Numbered from the stretch's first letter, positions 24,437-48,383 are shown. The stretch: DNA of 64,000 bases from Microbotryum silenes-acaulis (GCA_003665825.1 QPFY01000009.1:434001-498000); one strand, 5' to 3'. The notes: a model not told the origin generated them from the letters alone. Program-made: numbers and translations.

Positions 24437-27249
24437 ATGAGCCAGAAGATTTTGGAGTCCGCATATTGCCACTGGTCGTCTGCCGGTTTCACTTCTCCCC
24501 TTTCTAGTACCTCCCCGTCTTCTCCCTCTCTAGATCATAAATCCCCAAACTCCTCATCTTGCTACAACATGGCTACTCCTACTGCCACAGAAGATCTTGT
24601 CGCCACTGTCTTCAGCACGGAGGCGGAAGCAAAAGTGTTCTACACCGAGCTTCGGTCTGCTGGCCCCGAAGACCGATTGCAAGTGAGGTGCGCCGACGTT
24701 GCTCGGGCCTTCCTTTTCTCCCGGACCTCGGGAAAGTGGGATCATTTCGATGTCGTCGTGTTTCGATCGAATGGCAAATTGAAGATCCGAGCAACGTGCA
24801 AGACTCGTCCAGCCTCTCATTGCGAAACCGTTGACTTCGAGACCGCACACCAACACGGCGTATCGAACTGGAACAGGGGCATCAAACAATGCCTGGCATC
24901 CAGGGGGGAAGGGGCGAACACGGTTAGTTCGCTTGAAATAATGTTTGCAGGCTGTTACAGCAGGTCACTAAAGATTTTTCTGTCTTGTACTTTCAGAACG
25001 TGCAACCATTACATTCTGCTGCAATCTTCGACAATGCGTTGTTCATGTTATCCATCGTTCTTCACGTTGCAATCTCGAAGGAAGCGTTCACCCACGTAGA
25101 CCCCCAACTTCAAACCTGGCTCGCCTACTCCTATCACGTCGCCAATGTGAATGCTATCCTCGGTAGTCACGACACCGTCAAGAGGCTACTCGTTCATCTA
25201 CATAGGGAGCTGTCGGTTCAATTCGGCGAATTTCTTGTCAAGCGAAATCGCGGGATTCATCTGGTTATCGATGGTTGGACCGCTCCCAACTGCATCAGTG
25301 TTCTCGGAGTCGTCGTAGTGTATGAACAAGATGGCGTCGTTCATCGTCACATCCTCAAGTTCATCGAGTCGAAAGGTCGCCACGGCGGGAAAGAGCTCGC
25401 AGCGTCGCTTCATGAATGCGTCGAAGAGTTAAGAGTTCAAGATCTCGCATCTCGTTCGAACCCTCGTGATGGACAACGCCTCGAACTGCAACAAGATGGC
25501 GGTGGAGTACAAGAACCTCAATGACTCGTGGTGGGGACCCGAGATGCGAGTTCGCTGCTTCGCCCACATTCTCCAGCTAGTGATGGGCGCACTTTACGCT
25601 GCCTTTTCCATGGCCCCTGCTCGTCCGCCTACTCCTCGGGTGCGCAAGAACACGACTGGCAAGCATATATCTGCTTTCGACGGTCATCCCAACGTCGAAG
25701 ATGATTCGGATGCTGAAGATCAGAGGATCGACGACGAGATTGCTCAAGCTCTGTCCATTGTGACTGCCTCTGGTGACTACGACATTTCAGCATTGGAATT
25801 TACGGTGAACAATTCGAAGACTTGCTTGAGAGAGGCTTTGGATTGGGGCGAGTCGGTCGGCATCAAGATTCAACCCATCCTTCGACGAAAATGCATGACC
25901 ATCATTCCTACGATCGCCGATTTTGCACAACACGTTTCGGGACTGAGAGTCAAATCCTCCGACAAACACAGATGGCAGCAGTCGGTCGTTGCCACCGCCA
26001 AGGACCGACCCGATTCCAAGGCGACGGAGCTTTCCCGCAAAAACGAGACGCGTTGGAACTCTATTCACCTCTGCCTTCAGAGCCATGTTCTGTTCTCGAG
26101 TGCCATCGACTACTATATGGCGCGCGACGACACACCGTGGACAAATTCGCCCTTCCTGATGACGCACTTGATATCGTTAAAGAGCTCCTTGACATTGGCG
26201 AATACCTCAAGACCCTGACGGTTCAGTTCCAAGATGCAACGCCTCGCACTTGGGATGTCATCGCCGAGTTCGAACGAGTTGAAGGCATGCTTGACAACAA
26301 GGCTCAAACCGCTTCTCCCATGGTGCGCATCGCAGCCAAGTCCGCTTTGATTGTTCTGGGCAACTACTACTCGAAGGTTGGCGACGATTCGATTGCTGCA
26401 TTTGGGTCGATGTTCTTTCATCCTCGTCACCATCTGCGATTCTTTCAGCGACCTGGAACTGCTTGGGCCGAAACCGATATCAATGAGAAGCAGAAGAAGC
26501 TCCATGAAATCTACAAGAAGGTGTACCTTCCTCTCTATGAGGACATCCCCGAAGCTGGTCCTCCGTCCCCGATTGATTCCGATGCTTGCTCCGACCACGA
26601 TTTGTATGGTGATGAAGGAGGTGACACACAAGGCTCTCACAACTACTACGAGCCAGATGCCTTCCTCCAGTACTGGGCTAGGGGATGCGTCAGACTGAAC
26701 AAGAACGACGCCTACAAGGGGTGTCCTATCAAGTATTGGGTGACACAACGTGCGATTCCAGGGCAGAAGGCTCTTGCCGAGATGGCAATTGACTTCATCA
26801 CAATTCCACCAACTGCGTGCGATGCGGAACGCGCTTTCTCCACCGGCCGCCGGACGATCAACTATATGCAGCACAGCACCTCCGCCGAAGTTCTGAACGC
26901 CAAGATGTGTCTCGGTAGCTGGGCTAACCCGACCGCTCCTATCTTCGGGGACACCCCCGAGGGCTTCGCTCGACATGCCCGACCCATCATCGCAAGTGAG
27001 TTCAAATGAGAGGAGTCATGCTAGCCCCAGCTACTTGCAGCGACTGAGGACCCAATAATCTTTCTTGCAGGCAAGCTCCGTGCTCCATCGAAGCGTGTCG
27101 TGGCAAAGAAGAGTTCTTCGGCAGTCCACAAAGCGAATAAGCGGCAGCGCCACAACGTCACTGGAGAATCCTCGCGATCGACCTCGCTCTCGCAAAATTC
27201 GCCGATTGAGGAGCTGGAACTCTCAGACACGGACGAAGAATCGTCTTGA
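24437..27249 (+). pseudogene. hAT transposase, two frameshifts
   Basis: Start at 24437 or the internal ATG at 24569 (MATPTATEDLVATVF). Intron about 24922-24996, after which the frame reads HLVIDGWTAPNCISVLGVVV, the hAT catalytic-core region. The frame breaks at 25424-25437 because AAGAGTT is repeated in tandem (7 extra bases); the next frame gives VMDNASNCNKMAVEY and RCFAHILQLVMGAL. A second break near 26127-26140 sits in an ACACAC run; beyond it the frame reads FALPDDALDIVKELLDIGEY and the dimerisation region FITIPPTACDAERAFSTGRR. A last intron (about 26997-27070) precedes a basic/acidic tail ending SDTDEESS. Complete in plan but unable to give full-length protein unless the two breaks are sequence errors. 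Confidence 0.88.
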
Positions 27250-27725
27250 GCGCTACCCAAGTATGCAACAGAGTGAATCTTCGTTTCTCCCATGTACATA
27301 ATAAACCCTCAACAACATATTTTCTCTCTGTTTCTCTGTTTCTGCCCCTTCATAGATTTTTCAACCGAGTCCTCTAGCTTTCCCTCATTTGCACTTGCTC
27401 TCCGTCGTCTGTCAATAGAATACAAGGCACGGCTGCCATTCTGCCACTTCGTCGAGTTTTTCTGGCGGCAGCTGGAGAGATCTTGTCATGGCTGCAAAGA
27501 CGTTTTGTGTCGAGGACAAGGGAACAAGGGTCCGCCCTGTCATATCTATACACGCACATCTATGCATGCCTCCACACATCTAGTCATCATCTATCAAGTG
27601 GCGTTTATCTACGTAGATGTCCACTAGATATCTATCTTTCATCTATCTATTCTGCTGTAGATGACAGATCTATAGATAGCCCGAAAAAAGGCAAAATTAT
27701 AGATAGATAAAATATATCTACGCGC

Positions 27726-27750
27726 CTATCTGATCTAATGCGAAGCCCTG
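27726..27750 (-). repeat. Right terminal inverted repeat of hAT copy 1
   Basis: 25 bp, exact reverse complement of 24037-24061. Confidence 0.95.
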
Positions 27751-27758
27751 AGCAGTGC

Positions 27759-31028
<3,270 letters not shown>

Positions 31029-31093
31029 TGGTAGCGTCTGTATTGCCGCAAGGCACAGATCCGCACGCAGAAAAGACGCAGCGCGTATCCAAG

Positions 31094-35766
<4,673 letters not shown>

Positions 35767-35768
35767 CA

Positions 35769-38690
<2,922 letters not shown>

Positions 38691-39183
38691 GAGTGGCGAT
38701 GGAATGAGGTGCGATGGGTAAGGTGTGAAGAGCAGGAGGGAGGAAGATGGAGAAGCCTGCGCCTCAATCTTAAACCGAGCTCATAGAATGTCGCGGAACA
38801 ACATGGAGTGAAGCCCAGTGTCGACAAGCCATGACACGGTGGCGGGACCCCTAACCGCGGAATTCGCGCACTGGCCGACACTAAGGACATAGCTACAGCC
38901 CTGACTAATAATTGAAGCAGTCACCCCATAACGTACGCCAAGATTCCATGATCCGCCCAGTCACGACACAGCCACTGTGGCTCAGTTCGCGTTTTCGCAG
39001 TGAAGAATTAGTCAAGGTGCCATCGGTTCCAGCGGTCCCAGCGGTTAGGAGTCAGCCTCGACGTCCCTCACCTGCAAATTGCCGGAGCTTCACTATGGAG
39101 CTTTGTGATAACTCTTCATTTCATCAACTCAAAAACCCTTCTAAAAACTATGTTTTCTGTTACGTTATCCGCTTCTCCATTTC
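38691..39183. other. Spacer between the LINE and Helitron remnants
   Basis: No recognised coding sequence or repeat. Confidence 0.35.
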
Positions 39184-40600
<1,417 letters not shown>

Positions 40601-41279
40601 ATGGGCCAAAGCTCGGTTGAATGCGCCAAGGATGCGAGGAAGCAGGGTGAGATCGACCGTTGAGGCTCGAATCTCGGGGTGTGGGTGAAAGGGCCAATCG
40701 CTTCGGTTGGCGCGCTCCCTCCGAGGTACGCTTTGGTTGTGTGGGTGTTGGACCGGTCGGCAAAGTTACCCCTGCAAAAATGGTGGCCCCGGAGATCGCC
40801 CACCGTGTCAAGTGGGGCGAGGTCTCCTCCATGATGCGTTGCTTCAGCAGGGGTAATTTGCTGAGGGTAGGGCAATGGGAAGGCAAGAAGGAGAGCGATC
40901 ACTGTTGCTGCTCGCAACCGCTCGTCGTCGACAGAAGGGTCCATGCACGTGCGATCGAGCGATTGTCCGAGACAGCTTTTGCCGTCGCTCGGGGGTTGCG
41001 TCATAGGTCGTACCGGCTCGGTCCCACCATTGGTGTCGAGTTCACCTGAGTCATGGTAGTGCTTCAAGTTGCAAAACTTAGTGTGACCAACCCTCATTGA
41101 CCATTATCGCTTGCTCACATCATCTAGCATCGCCCGGAGTCTTGACCGTTTTTGCTCGAATTCGAAAATCAGCTCAAAACTACGTCGCACGAGTCGCCTC
41201 GTTCTCTCGCCTCGAAAAGTTGCACGAGTTGATCTCAATACAACCGATGAAAGAAAGTACTGCACACGGAACTTCATCA
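40601..41279. other. Spacer, nothing identified
   Basis: Open frames on both strands, but no recognisable domain. Possibly old Helitron or kinase-family 3' sequence that has drifted. Confidence 0.35.
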
Positions 41280-42180
41280 TCACACCCTCAAGACCTCGCC
41301 CAAGCGGACTGCGCCTTCCTGAAAAGTGCGATACTCGGGATGGTAGCTCATGAAGAGCGAGATCAAGATGCCAAAGATGCCTAAGAAAGGTTGGATTTTG
41401 GGTGCAGTCGGGCTCGGAGGGATGGCGGACATCGAACACACGTCGCTGATCGCCAGATGGGTCTTTCCCTCGAATTCAACTAGCGCAGGAGCCAACGCCC
41501 CAGAACCCAAGTCAGACCTCGCGTTCCCACTGCAGCGATCCCACCACCACCACAACCCCACTTTGGAGACTCGCCGAGCTCGGTCACGGCGAAAAAGGTA
41601 GCCCCCCGCAGGACGAACTGCCCCGGTCTTGCTCAAAGATCGACTCCAGCGCCTGCTTTGATGTGGCGTCCATCGCGAGTGTCGTCAACGGTTCAAAACC
41701 TGTAGTGTGCAAGGTCGACGCACTCCTCATCTCCCAGTTACGATCGCCAGTTTGACCCATGATTGAGCGCAGCTCTCTGACGGCTACAACGACATCAGCA
41801 AAATGGGCACTCGGCGCGCACCGCTTAAAGGCGCTTAAGCCCCGCTTAAGGACGCTTAAGGACGCTTAACAAGACGCGGGGCTTAAGGACGTCTTGTTAA
41901 GCGTCCTTAAGCGTCCTTAAGCGGGGCTTAAGCGCCTTTAAGCGGTGCGCGCCGAGTGCCCATTTTGCTGATGGAGGCACGAGGTGAGGGTCTCCGTAGA
42001 GCATCCTGACGATGGGGCGGATGAACACGAGTATGATCGACTCGAGAGGATAGGAATTGCCGTCTTCCTCGGCGAGTGCCGCAAAATTGTAGTCGTCGAA
42101 ATAGTTTTCCACCCAATGTTGCGTGTATGCAGTGGTTCGAGGCGAGTGCTCGGTGACGTGGATGTTCGTTCAAGCCCGGG
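41280..42180 (-). pseudogene. Kinase-like family remnant 4, split by a palindromic element
   Basis: Minus strand. NYFDDYNFAALAEEDG and ESIILVFIRPIVRMLYGDPH match the 18 kb gene's HHLERVLGEELP and SEIVEPIVSELYEERV. After the insertion, EPLTTLAMDATSKQALESIF matches LTTVAIDTATQHILESFF. Further on, IFGILISLFMSYHPEYRTF matches LFAVLVAIFASFHPSYP. There is no kinase domain; the frame is broken at the insertion and elsewhere. It lies head-to-tail with the intact relative at 42.6-45.3 kb. Confidence 0.65.
41796..41970. mobile_element. 175-bp near-perfect palindromic element 2, AT on both sides
   Basis: Left arm 41796-41876 and right arm 41890-41970 are exact 81-bp reverse complements around a 13-bp spacer. 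Ends CAGCAAAATGGGCACTCGG resemble element 1's CAGCAACTTTGCCACTCG. Flanked by AT (41794-41795 and 41971-41972). The arms are built of spaced GCTTAAG words. No coding capacity; it interrupts a kinase-family remnant. Confidence 0.9.
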
Positions 42181-42616
42181 TTAGGGCGAGCTGCACTGGG
42201 TGGTGCGGTCGTTGAGAGGGCCGACGAAACTCAACAACATAACTTCTCACCGCGGATCAGGCGACATCGTGCCTCTGGCTCTGGGGCCACTACCTAACTC
42301 AAGACTGAGTGAACTCGTCTCTTGGGGGGGTGGTTCATTCCATATAGACTTTTCATTTCCTCCTTTGTTCTCTCTCTCCTTCCAGCCTCAACCTCAGTCC
42401 AGAAGCACGATTCTCGCCGAACCGGCAGGAGCTGAGGTCCATTCAGCTCGGGGTGCTCTCGAGTCCAACTACAACGCTGACGAGATGAACGAGATGACGA
42501 GCGTTGCGCATTGCAGATGAACCTGAGGGAAAGTGCGTACAAAAAGTGCGTACAAAATATAAAACAAGCATAGAAGAGAGAAAAAACAGAGACGTCAGAA
42601 GGAGGAGAGAAAAGAT
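42181..42616. other. Spacer between family members
   Basis: Presumed 3' region of the intact kinase-like gene. No other feature recognised. Confidence 0.35.
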
Positions 42617-45305
42617 TCACACTCTGAGTTTGAGATACGATCGTCCCCAATCAACGAAGCAAAAAGGACCATTGTTGGGTCGAACCAGTACGTTGCCGGC
42701 GCTGACATCATTGTGGATGATGCCGAGTTCCCTGAAAGCCGCCTCGATCTCCCTGCACCTCCCGTAGAACAAAGAAAAAAGAATCAGAGGGTCAGGAATC
42801 CGCGCGGCCTCTTGACCGGCTTGCACATGGCTGGATCAGTGCGCCGCCCTGCAGGAACTTACCACAATTCGCCCGGCGATCCGTAGAAGTCGAGCTCGTT
42901 CATCGTTTTGCCCACATTCTCAAGCACCATGGCGTATCCGTTGCCATTCGTCCTTCGGTAAGTGCCGTGATATTGCGGGAGATGTTTTCGAAGGTGGTCG
43001 GGGACGTGGGGGAAGACGTGCTGGTAGAATAGCGTCTCGCGGATGACCGAGCCGACGTAACTACACGGCACGAGCTTGAGAAAGTACGTCGTGTTCGGAG
43101 CAGGGTGGTCAACTAGAGGCACCTCGGGTTTGGCCGACGAGGACAAAGGTCGGTTGACTCGCACGACGTTCGCAAGCCACCCGCCGGCAGTACTTCCCGT
43201 CCCGACCTGCTTCTCCAGACGAAGATCCGCAGTGGGCTCGAACCGATCCAAGAGTTCCAGGGGGATTCGATCGTCCTCGAGCTCTTCCCGGGGGTTTTCG
43301 GACAGCCACCGCAAAACAACATCGGACAGATGGAGGCCCCGAATAAAATCACTCGCTGGGGAAGGCTTCGACGGCAGACGGGACGCAAGCGGCGAGTCGG
43401 AAGGAACCGAAGAGACAATATCAAACCCGATCTCGACCAGTTCCACGCGGCTCGTGCCCGTGTACGACTGCGTAAGAGCAGGAAGTAAACGATCCTTTCT
43501 GTGAGCTGGGCTACAAGGGCTAGGACGGGAGCAGCATGGCAAAGCGCGTGACGCACCATCATAGACCAGTGCGCGTTCGACAAGCTGGCCTTGATCACGA
43601 ATTCGCGATCTTCAACGATGGTGATCGATTTCGACGGGAGGCGCGAGCCGGAGAGCGGCGAGGTCGCAGGACTCCAATACGTCGATGCAGGAGGGGACGA
43701 GAAGATGCGAGTGACAGGCGTCAACGGGTCGGATGAGGGATCAGATTGCAACCCTACGGAGATGGGCGGGGTGATGGGTCGATTCGAGTCCTTGGTTTGA
43801 GCTCGCGGTGGTTGGCCTGCCAGTCGCCCCGAAGAACGAGCACCGGTGGCTTCGGCCGAAGTCTTCTGGGCTTTTTGGACCCGCGGGGAGGGTTCATAGT
43901 TAGGGTCCGAGTCCGGATTGGAGCGAAGACGAGGCCGATTCGGAGGTTGAGATTGGGCATCGAGCAGTGTATCGACGACGGCTTGGTCCGGCTTGGGGAC
44001 TTCGATCACGGCTGTGAAAGCCAGGGCGATGAAGGACACGATGAGTGACCGTCGTGGAAGATCGATGCCGAGTGTTTCGGCCGCCCCTGGGTTCAAGGTC
44101 GTCGGAGAGGGCTCTACCCATCGGGCCAGTTCTTGTAGAATCAAGCTGTACCTGGCCTTGAGGGGCGGTGCCGGTGAGTACGCGGTCGCAGCCGAGTTTG
44201 AGGCAGACGCCGCCGAGGTCGACGCTACGGGATCGCTTGCCGTTGCAGCATGCGTCGACTGGTGCTGGACTGTGGGCGGGCGAATGGCCAAAGCAAGGCC
44301 GCATGGTCGCATGCGTCAGTGGGACCCGGAAAGTTTCGACAGGTGTTGGTGAGTTCAAAGATGCGACGTACCCAGTTCACCAATCTGGAAGAACGGAACC
44401 GACAGCAGCAAAAAGAATCGACTATCGCTGGAGACGCATTGGATAATGGCCTACACGAGCATGAAAAATGAGAAATGAGTAAACACAGAGCCCCATTATT
44501 CGAGGCCGGATCGAGAAAGTGTATGTCCAAGCCTGCAAGATGCATGCCTCACCTTGGTCGCCACAGCATCTGCACCCTTCGACTTTTCTTGCTCTAGATT
44601 CTGAAGTGGCACTGGGGCCCCGTGGTCGAGTATGGGGATATGCGAGAGGGCGCCGTCCTGGCGTACCTTGGCCAGGCTATGATGTACGTTGTCCCGCTTG
44701 TATTCGATCGAGATACTTGAAACGATGTCGCCAGCCCCACGTTCGATGAAGACGATAGCATCGCCCTGCGTGCGGAGAGCACTTTCAGGTTGGTCCAACC
44801 GAACCGAGTACCTGGGTGTCGTCGCGGAGGTCGATGCGGAAGTGGAAGAAGCTCCGACGGCCTCGGTGATCGCGGCATGATGGTTGAGCAGCGCCGCCGT
44901 TGCAGATCGTAGACCGCTAGCGAAGAGGTCTGTGAACGAGACTTTGACGTTGTCCTCACTCTTCCGAGGCATCCTGCTGCGAGGAGCATTGCTGATGGCG
45001 TCTAGCTCCTCGCGGAACAGGTCCAGCAATGAGGGGTGTTGCTCGAGTATATCGAAGAAAGAGCTGAGAACCCTGACGCCAGGTGACGCGGGTGTGCCCC
45101 ATTTCAATCCTCCCAGCCGGGCGACGCAATCGTAGGCGGTCGTCCCAGCATCGGCTTGAACGCGCGAGGCAGTTGAGTGACACGCTCCATCGTGGTGCGG
45201 TGGCGGGAGAAACCAGCTGGATGGAGCACAAGTAGCGAGGAGTCGGGTGAGCGCTGGTGGCCGAGAGTTGGAAACAATTGGCGTCGCTTCGTTGGAAGAA
45301 GCCAT
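42617..45305 (-). CDS. Kinase-like family member 5, intact: N-terminal conserved region, EYK-containing core, C-terminal kinase fold
   Basis: ATG at 45305 (MASSNEATPIVSNSRPPALT). Exon 1 contains QHPSLLDLFREELDAI, SFTDLFASGLRSATAALL and GDAIVFIERGAGD followed by SSISIEYKRDN, a D...ExK pattern reminiscent of PD-(D/E)xK nucleases, then GADAVATK. Exon 2 (about 44452-44391) is AIIQCVSSDSRFFLLLSVPF with FQIGELG. Exon 3 has LIVSFIALAFTAVIEV and a disordered Ser/Pro region. The kinase fold follows: VGTGSTAGGW, YFLKLVP, RETLFYQHVFP, YAMVLENVGK, catalytic loop HNDVSAGN, FVDWG as DFG equivalent, ending SYLKLRV at 42617. About five exons with exon junctions equivalent to the 18 kb gene. No lesion seen. 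Nuclease and kinase activities are inferences from motifs; the biological role is unknown. Confidence 0.75.
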
Positions 45306-45879
45306 ACAGAGCGAGATGCTGGAGGTGATGAGGCCCCACTGCAAGTGCACGGCGGGAGGTGAAGAGGGCCCCGGCGGGCGCGGCGAGCTATGAGGCGCCT
45401 TTGGGGACACGAGAATCGCGCGCGCGCGCAAGGGACAAAAATAAAAATCACACAACACTGCGCGCGCGAAAAAAAAACAAGAGACTCGGGAGGCGGTCGA
45501 GTAGTTGACGACAGCGCTCTACGCCTGCTTCGGTCCCCCTTCCAACGCCCGAGATAGCTTCGCTGCGGCCTGTTCTCATCCACTTTCAAGACGGCGATCA
45601 GCATGCCCTAGGAACGGAAGTAGACGACGAACGAAAAAGCCAAGACAGCGACAGCGCTGTTCGAAGAGATCCGAGTTTAGAGAGGAGGTATCTGGTGACT
45701 GTTCGATGGTCGGAAGAAAACCTTGCAATGTGATAGCTTTTCAAACCATACCCTATCGCTCGCTGGCTGGAATTGATGGTCCAAGCTGGACCTCATCCGA
45801 GTGACAAAGTGACAGCCGCGCAGTGTCGCCGATGCGCCGATCGTCTCTGTCTCGCACAAGAGTCAAGGTTCGGTACATG
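45306..45879. other. Intergenic region with CG-rich alternating tracts
   Basis: Upstream of the intact kinase-like gene. Contains CGCGCGCGCG runs at 45418-45430 and 45460-45470 next to an A9 tract. Probable promoter; no gene recognised. Confidence 0.35.
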
Positions 45880-47264
45880 TTACAGTTTATTGTCTATAGT
45901 TGCAACCGAACTCGCTAGTCTACGACAACGCATGGTTAGTCTCGTGGCCGCGGGGGACGAGAGGTTCGTTCCGAGCGTCGAGGGGAAAAAATCTCCGAAG
46001 GGGGTAGCAAGGCGAGTGTGATCTTCTGGAGGTTCGGTCGAAGAGCTAGCGGTACCATGTTCCCTTGAGTCAGCAAGTGATTGCATCTGCTGCTCAATCA
46101 TCTGCGTTGGCTGTCGCTTCGGACCAAAGTTCGGCAGCGGAAGTAACGTATTACCCTCTGATCATTCTTCGGATCCTGGACTTAGGACCATCTCCTGAAT
46201 CCTTTGTTTCCCCGCAAGGATGTCCTGAACCTGACGCCTCTCCGTACTTGAGTCCGAAAGTCCCGACGAAGGTGAATCATCCTCGCTCGCTTCGTCGTCG
46301 TCGTCGTCCCGGCCGATCAACGCTGGCGCTCTTCCCCCAGTCTTCCTCTTCTTCTGCTTGCTCCCCACTTGCGAATCTTTGCACGCCCTTGCCCTTCCTG
46401 CTCTCCTCCTTGCTAGTGGGCATCAATTGCATCGCTTCGGCAGGGGAGGGGGCGTGCGAAGCGGATTTCTTGAGCCCTAGCTGAGCGCCACTCAGCCGGC
46501 CACGCGCCGAGGGTGCCTCTGGTGTCAAGAGCCCACCCCCATTGCGATCATTCGCATGTACCGGAGATGATCGCGACGTCCTTGCGTTGCTCGAGGTCGA
46601 TCGGCTGAGAGCCGGGTCGGGCATTGGCGCGGCGAGAGCTGGATGACGGGTGGTCGAGGCGTGACTCGACGACTGCGAAAGAGTTGAGCTCGATCCCGAG
46701 GGATAGACGAGGGGCGAGTTGAGGATGTGGGAAGAGTCGAGCCGGATTCCAAGGGATTTGACCGGTCGTTGACGTAAGGCTAAGGCACATTGCCGCGGAT
46801 CCAGTCTACGAGACCGAGAGCCGAGAGATCAGCAATGGGACACGGAACAAGGGACGGCAGACGGCGAACTTGGATCGACGGGACTGACCTAAGTTGAAGG
46901 GGCGATTGCAGACGTAGATGTCGGTGCGGGGCTCAACGTCGAAGGATCGAGTCGCGGCGTCGTATTCGAAGTGCCGGATTGGGATCCGAAGAACGAAAAC
47001 ATCGTTTGCATCGTTTGCATCGCTGGCACCATTTTCTGGAGCGTTACCATCATGTTCATCATTTCGAGCTGTTGAGCGGGAGTGAGTGGAGCTTGAGGTT
47101 GAGGTTTCTAAGAAGAGTCGGGCGCGAGCCCCACCACGCGGTCGATAGGTTGTTGTACCGAAAGAGGTGCATCGCCAGCGGTTGCAGCGCCGAAAGAAGA
47201 AGTTGTATCGGAGTTCAAAGCCAAGCTGAACAAGTCGTCGGTCGAGCCAGAGGTTGATCCGCTC
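45880..47264 (-). CDS. Uncharacterised low-complexity protein, multi-exon
   Basis: ATG at 47264 (MSGSTSGSTDDLFSLALNSD). After a short probable intron (about 47130-47155 or longer) the frame reads LTPAQQLEMMNMMVTLQKMV, PAMQTMQTMFSFFGSQSG. Downstream pieces: RLDPRQCALALRQRPVKSLG, SPLVYPSGSSSTLSQSSSHA, KKSASHAPSPAEAMQLMPTS, a basic/acidic stretch (KKRKTGG, DDDDDEASEDD), QDILAGKQRIQEM, then IEQQMQSLADSREHG and a C-terminus TMRCRRLASSVATIDNKL ending at 45880. Around 46880-47100 two minus-strand frames are open and protein-like (the other gives EPRTDIYVCNRPFNL), so the exon chain is uncertain. No known domain recognised. Confidence 0.5.
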
Positions 47265-47372
47265 ATGTTTATCACGAGAGGCGAGGGGCAGACAGTGGCA
47301 GGAGGAAAAGAGGCAAATCCAGGCGTGACTCGAGGCGGTCGCCTGGGTGCCGGCCTCAGGGTTAAGCAGTGC

Positions 47373-47995
47373 CAGGGCTTCGCATTAGATCAGATAGATG
47401 CCTATCTATATCTACACCTCCTATAACTATCGTTCATCTATCTATATGGCCATAGATCATAGATAGACAGATACGCTTGGACGTAACTACGCAGATATCT
47501 AAAGCATCTGCCAGGAATACACATTGAGGAGACAGGTTGTCCATGGTCAGAGGGGTTCAAGCATATTCAAGAAGCATATCCGCTTAAGTTTCCAAGACCT
47601 TATCAAGTCATTGGCTTGGCTCCGAACGGTGGCGGTGAGACAGAGGCCGCCCTCCCGGCTGCTCGTTGTGCCCTACTAGTTCGGTCGGCTTCTATCTCGG
47701 AAGCGAAGCAAAACATTGCCTATCTTGAAGGCATGACGCCTGAGGCCTGAGCTCCTGAAAGGAAATGGGCAAATGAGCCAGAAGATTTTGGAGTCCGCAT
47801 ATTGCCACTGGTCGTCTGCCGGTTTCACTTCTCCCCTTTCTAGTACCTCCCCGTCTTCTCCCTCTCTAGATCATAAATCCCCAAACTCCTCATCTTGCTA
47901 CAACATGGCTACTCCTACTGCCACAGAAGATCTTGTCGCCACTGTCTTCAGCACGGAGGCGGAAGCAAAAGTGTTCTACACCGAGCTTCGGTCTG
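47373..47995 (+). mobile_element. hAT transposon copy 2, 5' 623 bp only
   Basis: Begins with the same 25-bp terminal repeat (47373-47397) and is collinear with 24037-24659; I count about two differences. It ends abruptly at 47995 within transposase codons (...YTELRS), where kinase-family sequence starts. The 8 bp before it (47365-47372, AGCAGTGC) equal the 8 bp after copy 1's right end. No 3' terminal repeat follows. Confidence 0.93.
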
Positions 47996-48234
47996 ACGGT
48001 GTTTCCCCGCTGCCTCAAGGCTGTGAGCCGCTGATAGCAGGAGCCGGGCCCTCTAACGTGGACGCCATTCGCAGTGATGCATTTCGGGTGTTCATCCGTC
48101 AAGGTGTCCATCATGGTGACCAAGCGCCGCGCAAAGTTCTGCTACGTGAGGATGGGTCGCTGTGTCTGATCGACTGGAATGTGGCCACGCTCGACTTTGA
48201 TCCGCGTTCGCAGCGCCCCAGCGTGCGCATTTGA
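47996..48234 (+). pseudogene. Kinase-like family remnant 6, fused in frame to hAT transposase N-terminus
   Basis: The open frame 47773-48234 starts as transposase (MSQKILESAYCHW... or MATPTATEDLVATVF) and crosses the 47995/47996 break without a stop into FRVFIRQGVHHGDQAPRK, VLLREDGSLCLIDWNVATLD, FDPRSQRPSVRI. The second part is a kinase catalytic loop and DWN (DFG-equivalent) segment. The catalytic Asn of HxDxxxxN is Lys here (HGDQAPRK), so it should be inactive. The N-lobe is missing. Whether the chimeric frame is expressed is unknown. Confidence 0.75.
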
Positions 48235-48383
48235 TTGAGATCAGTTTCGAAGGGTGTCTTCGAAGGGTGTCTAGTGTGAGTTCTTTAGATAGATCACGAA
48301 GGTAAGTGTCGACATCAAGCTTTGCAAATGACTTTCCGTTCAATGAAGGGGATCCCGTTAAATCACCGGGAAGCGGGCAGTGG

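Larger units (their letters stand above)
24037..27750 (+). mobile_element. hAT-superfamily DNA transposon, copy 1, full length (3,714 bp)
   Basis: Bounded by perfect 25-bp terminal inverted repeats starting CAGGGCTTCGCATTAG (24037-24061 and 27726-27750). Both subterminal regions are packed with ATCTAT/ATAGAT words, probable transposase-binding repeats. It encodes one transposase (24437-27249). The 8 bp outside the left end (24029-24036, GCACTAGT) do not match the 8 bp outside the right end (27751-27758, AGCAGTGC), so the ends do not come from one insertion event. Copy 2 at 47373 is nearly identical over its 623 bp. Confidence 0.93.

Noticed and set aside
24037..27758. hAT copy 1 as a single clean insertion
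   Set aside because: The two 8-bp flanks differ, so the two ends do not come from one insertion event in the present arrangement.
41790..41975. CRISPR-like or satellite interpretation of the GCTTAAG repeats
   Set aside because: Repeats are arranged as two mirror arms of one palindrome, not as a regular array with spacers; the organism is a eukaryote.
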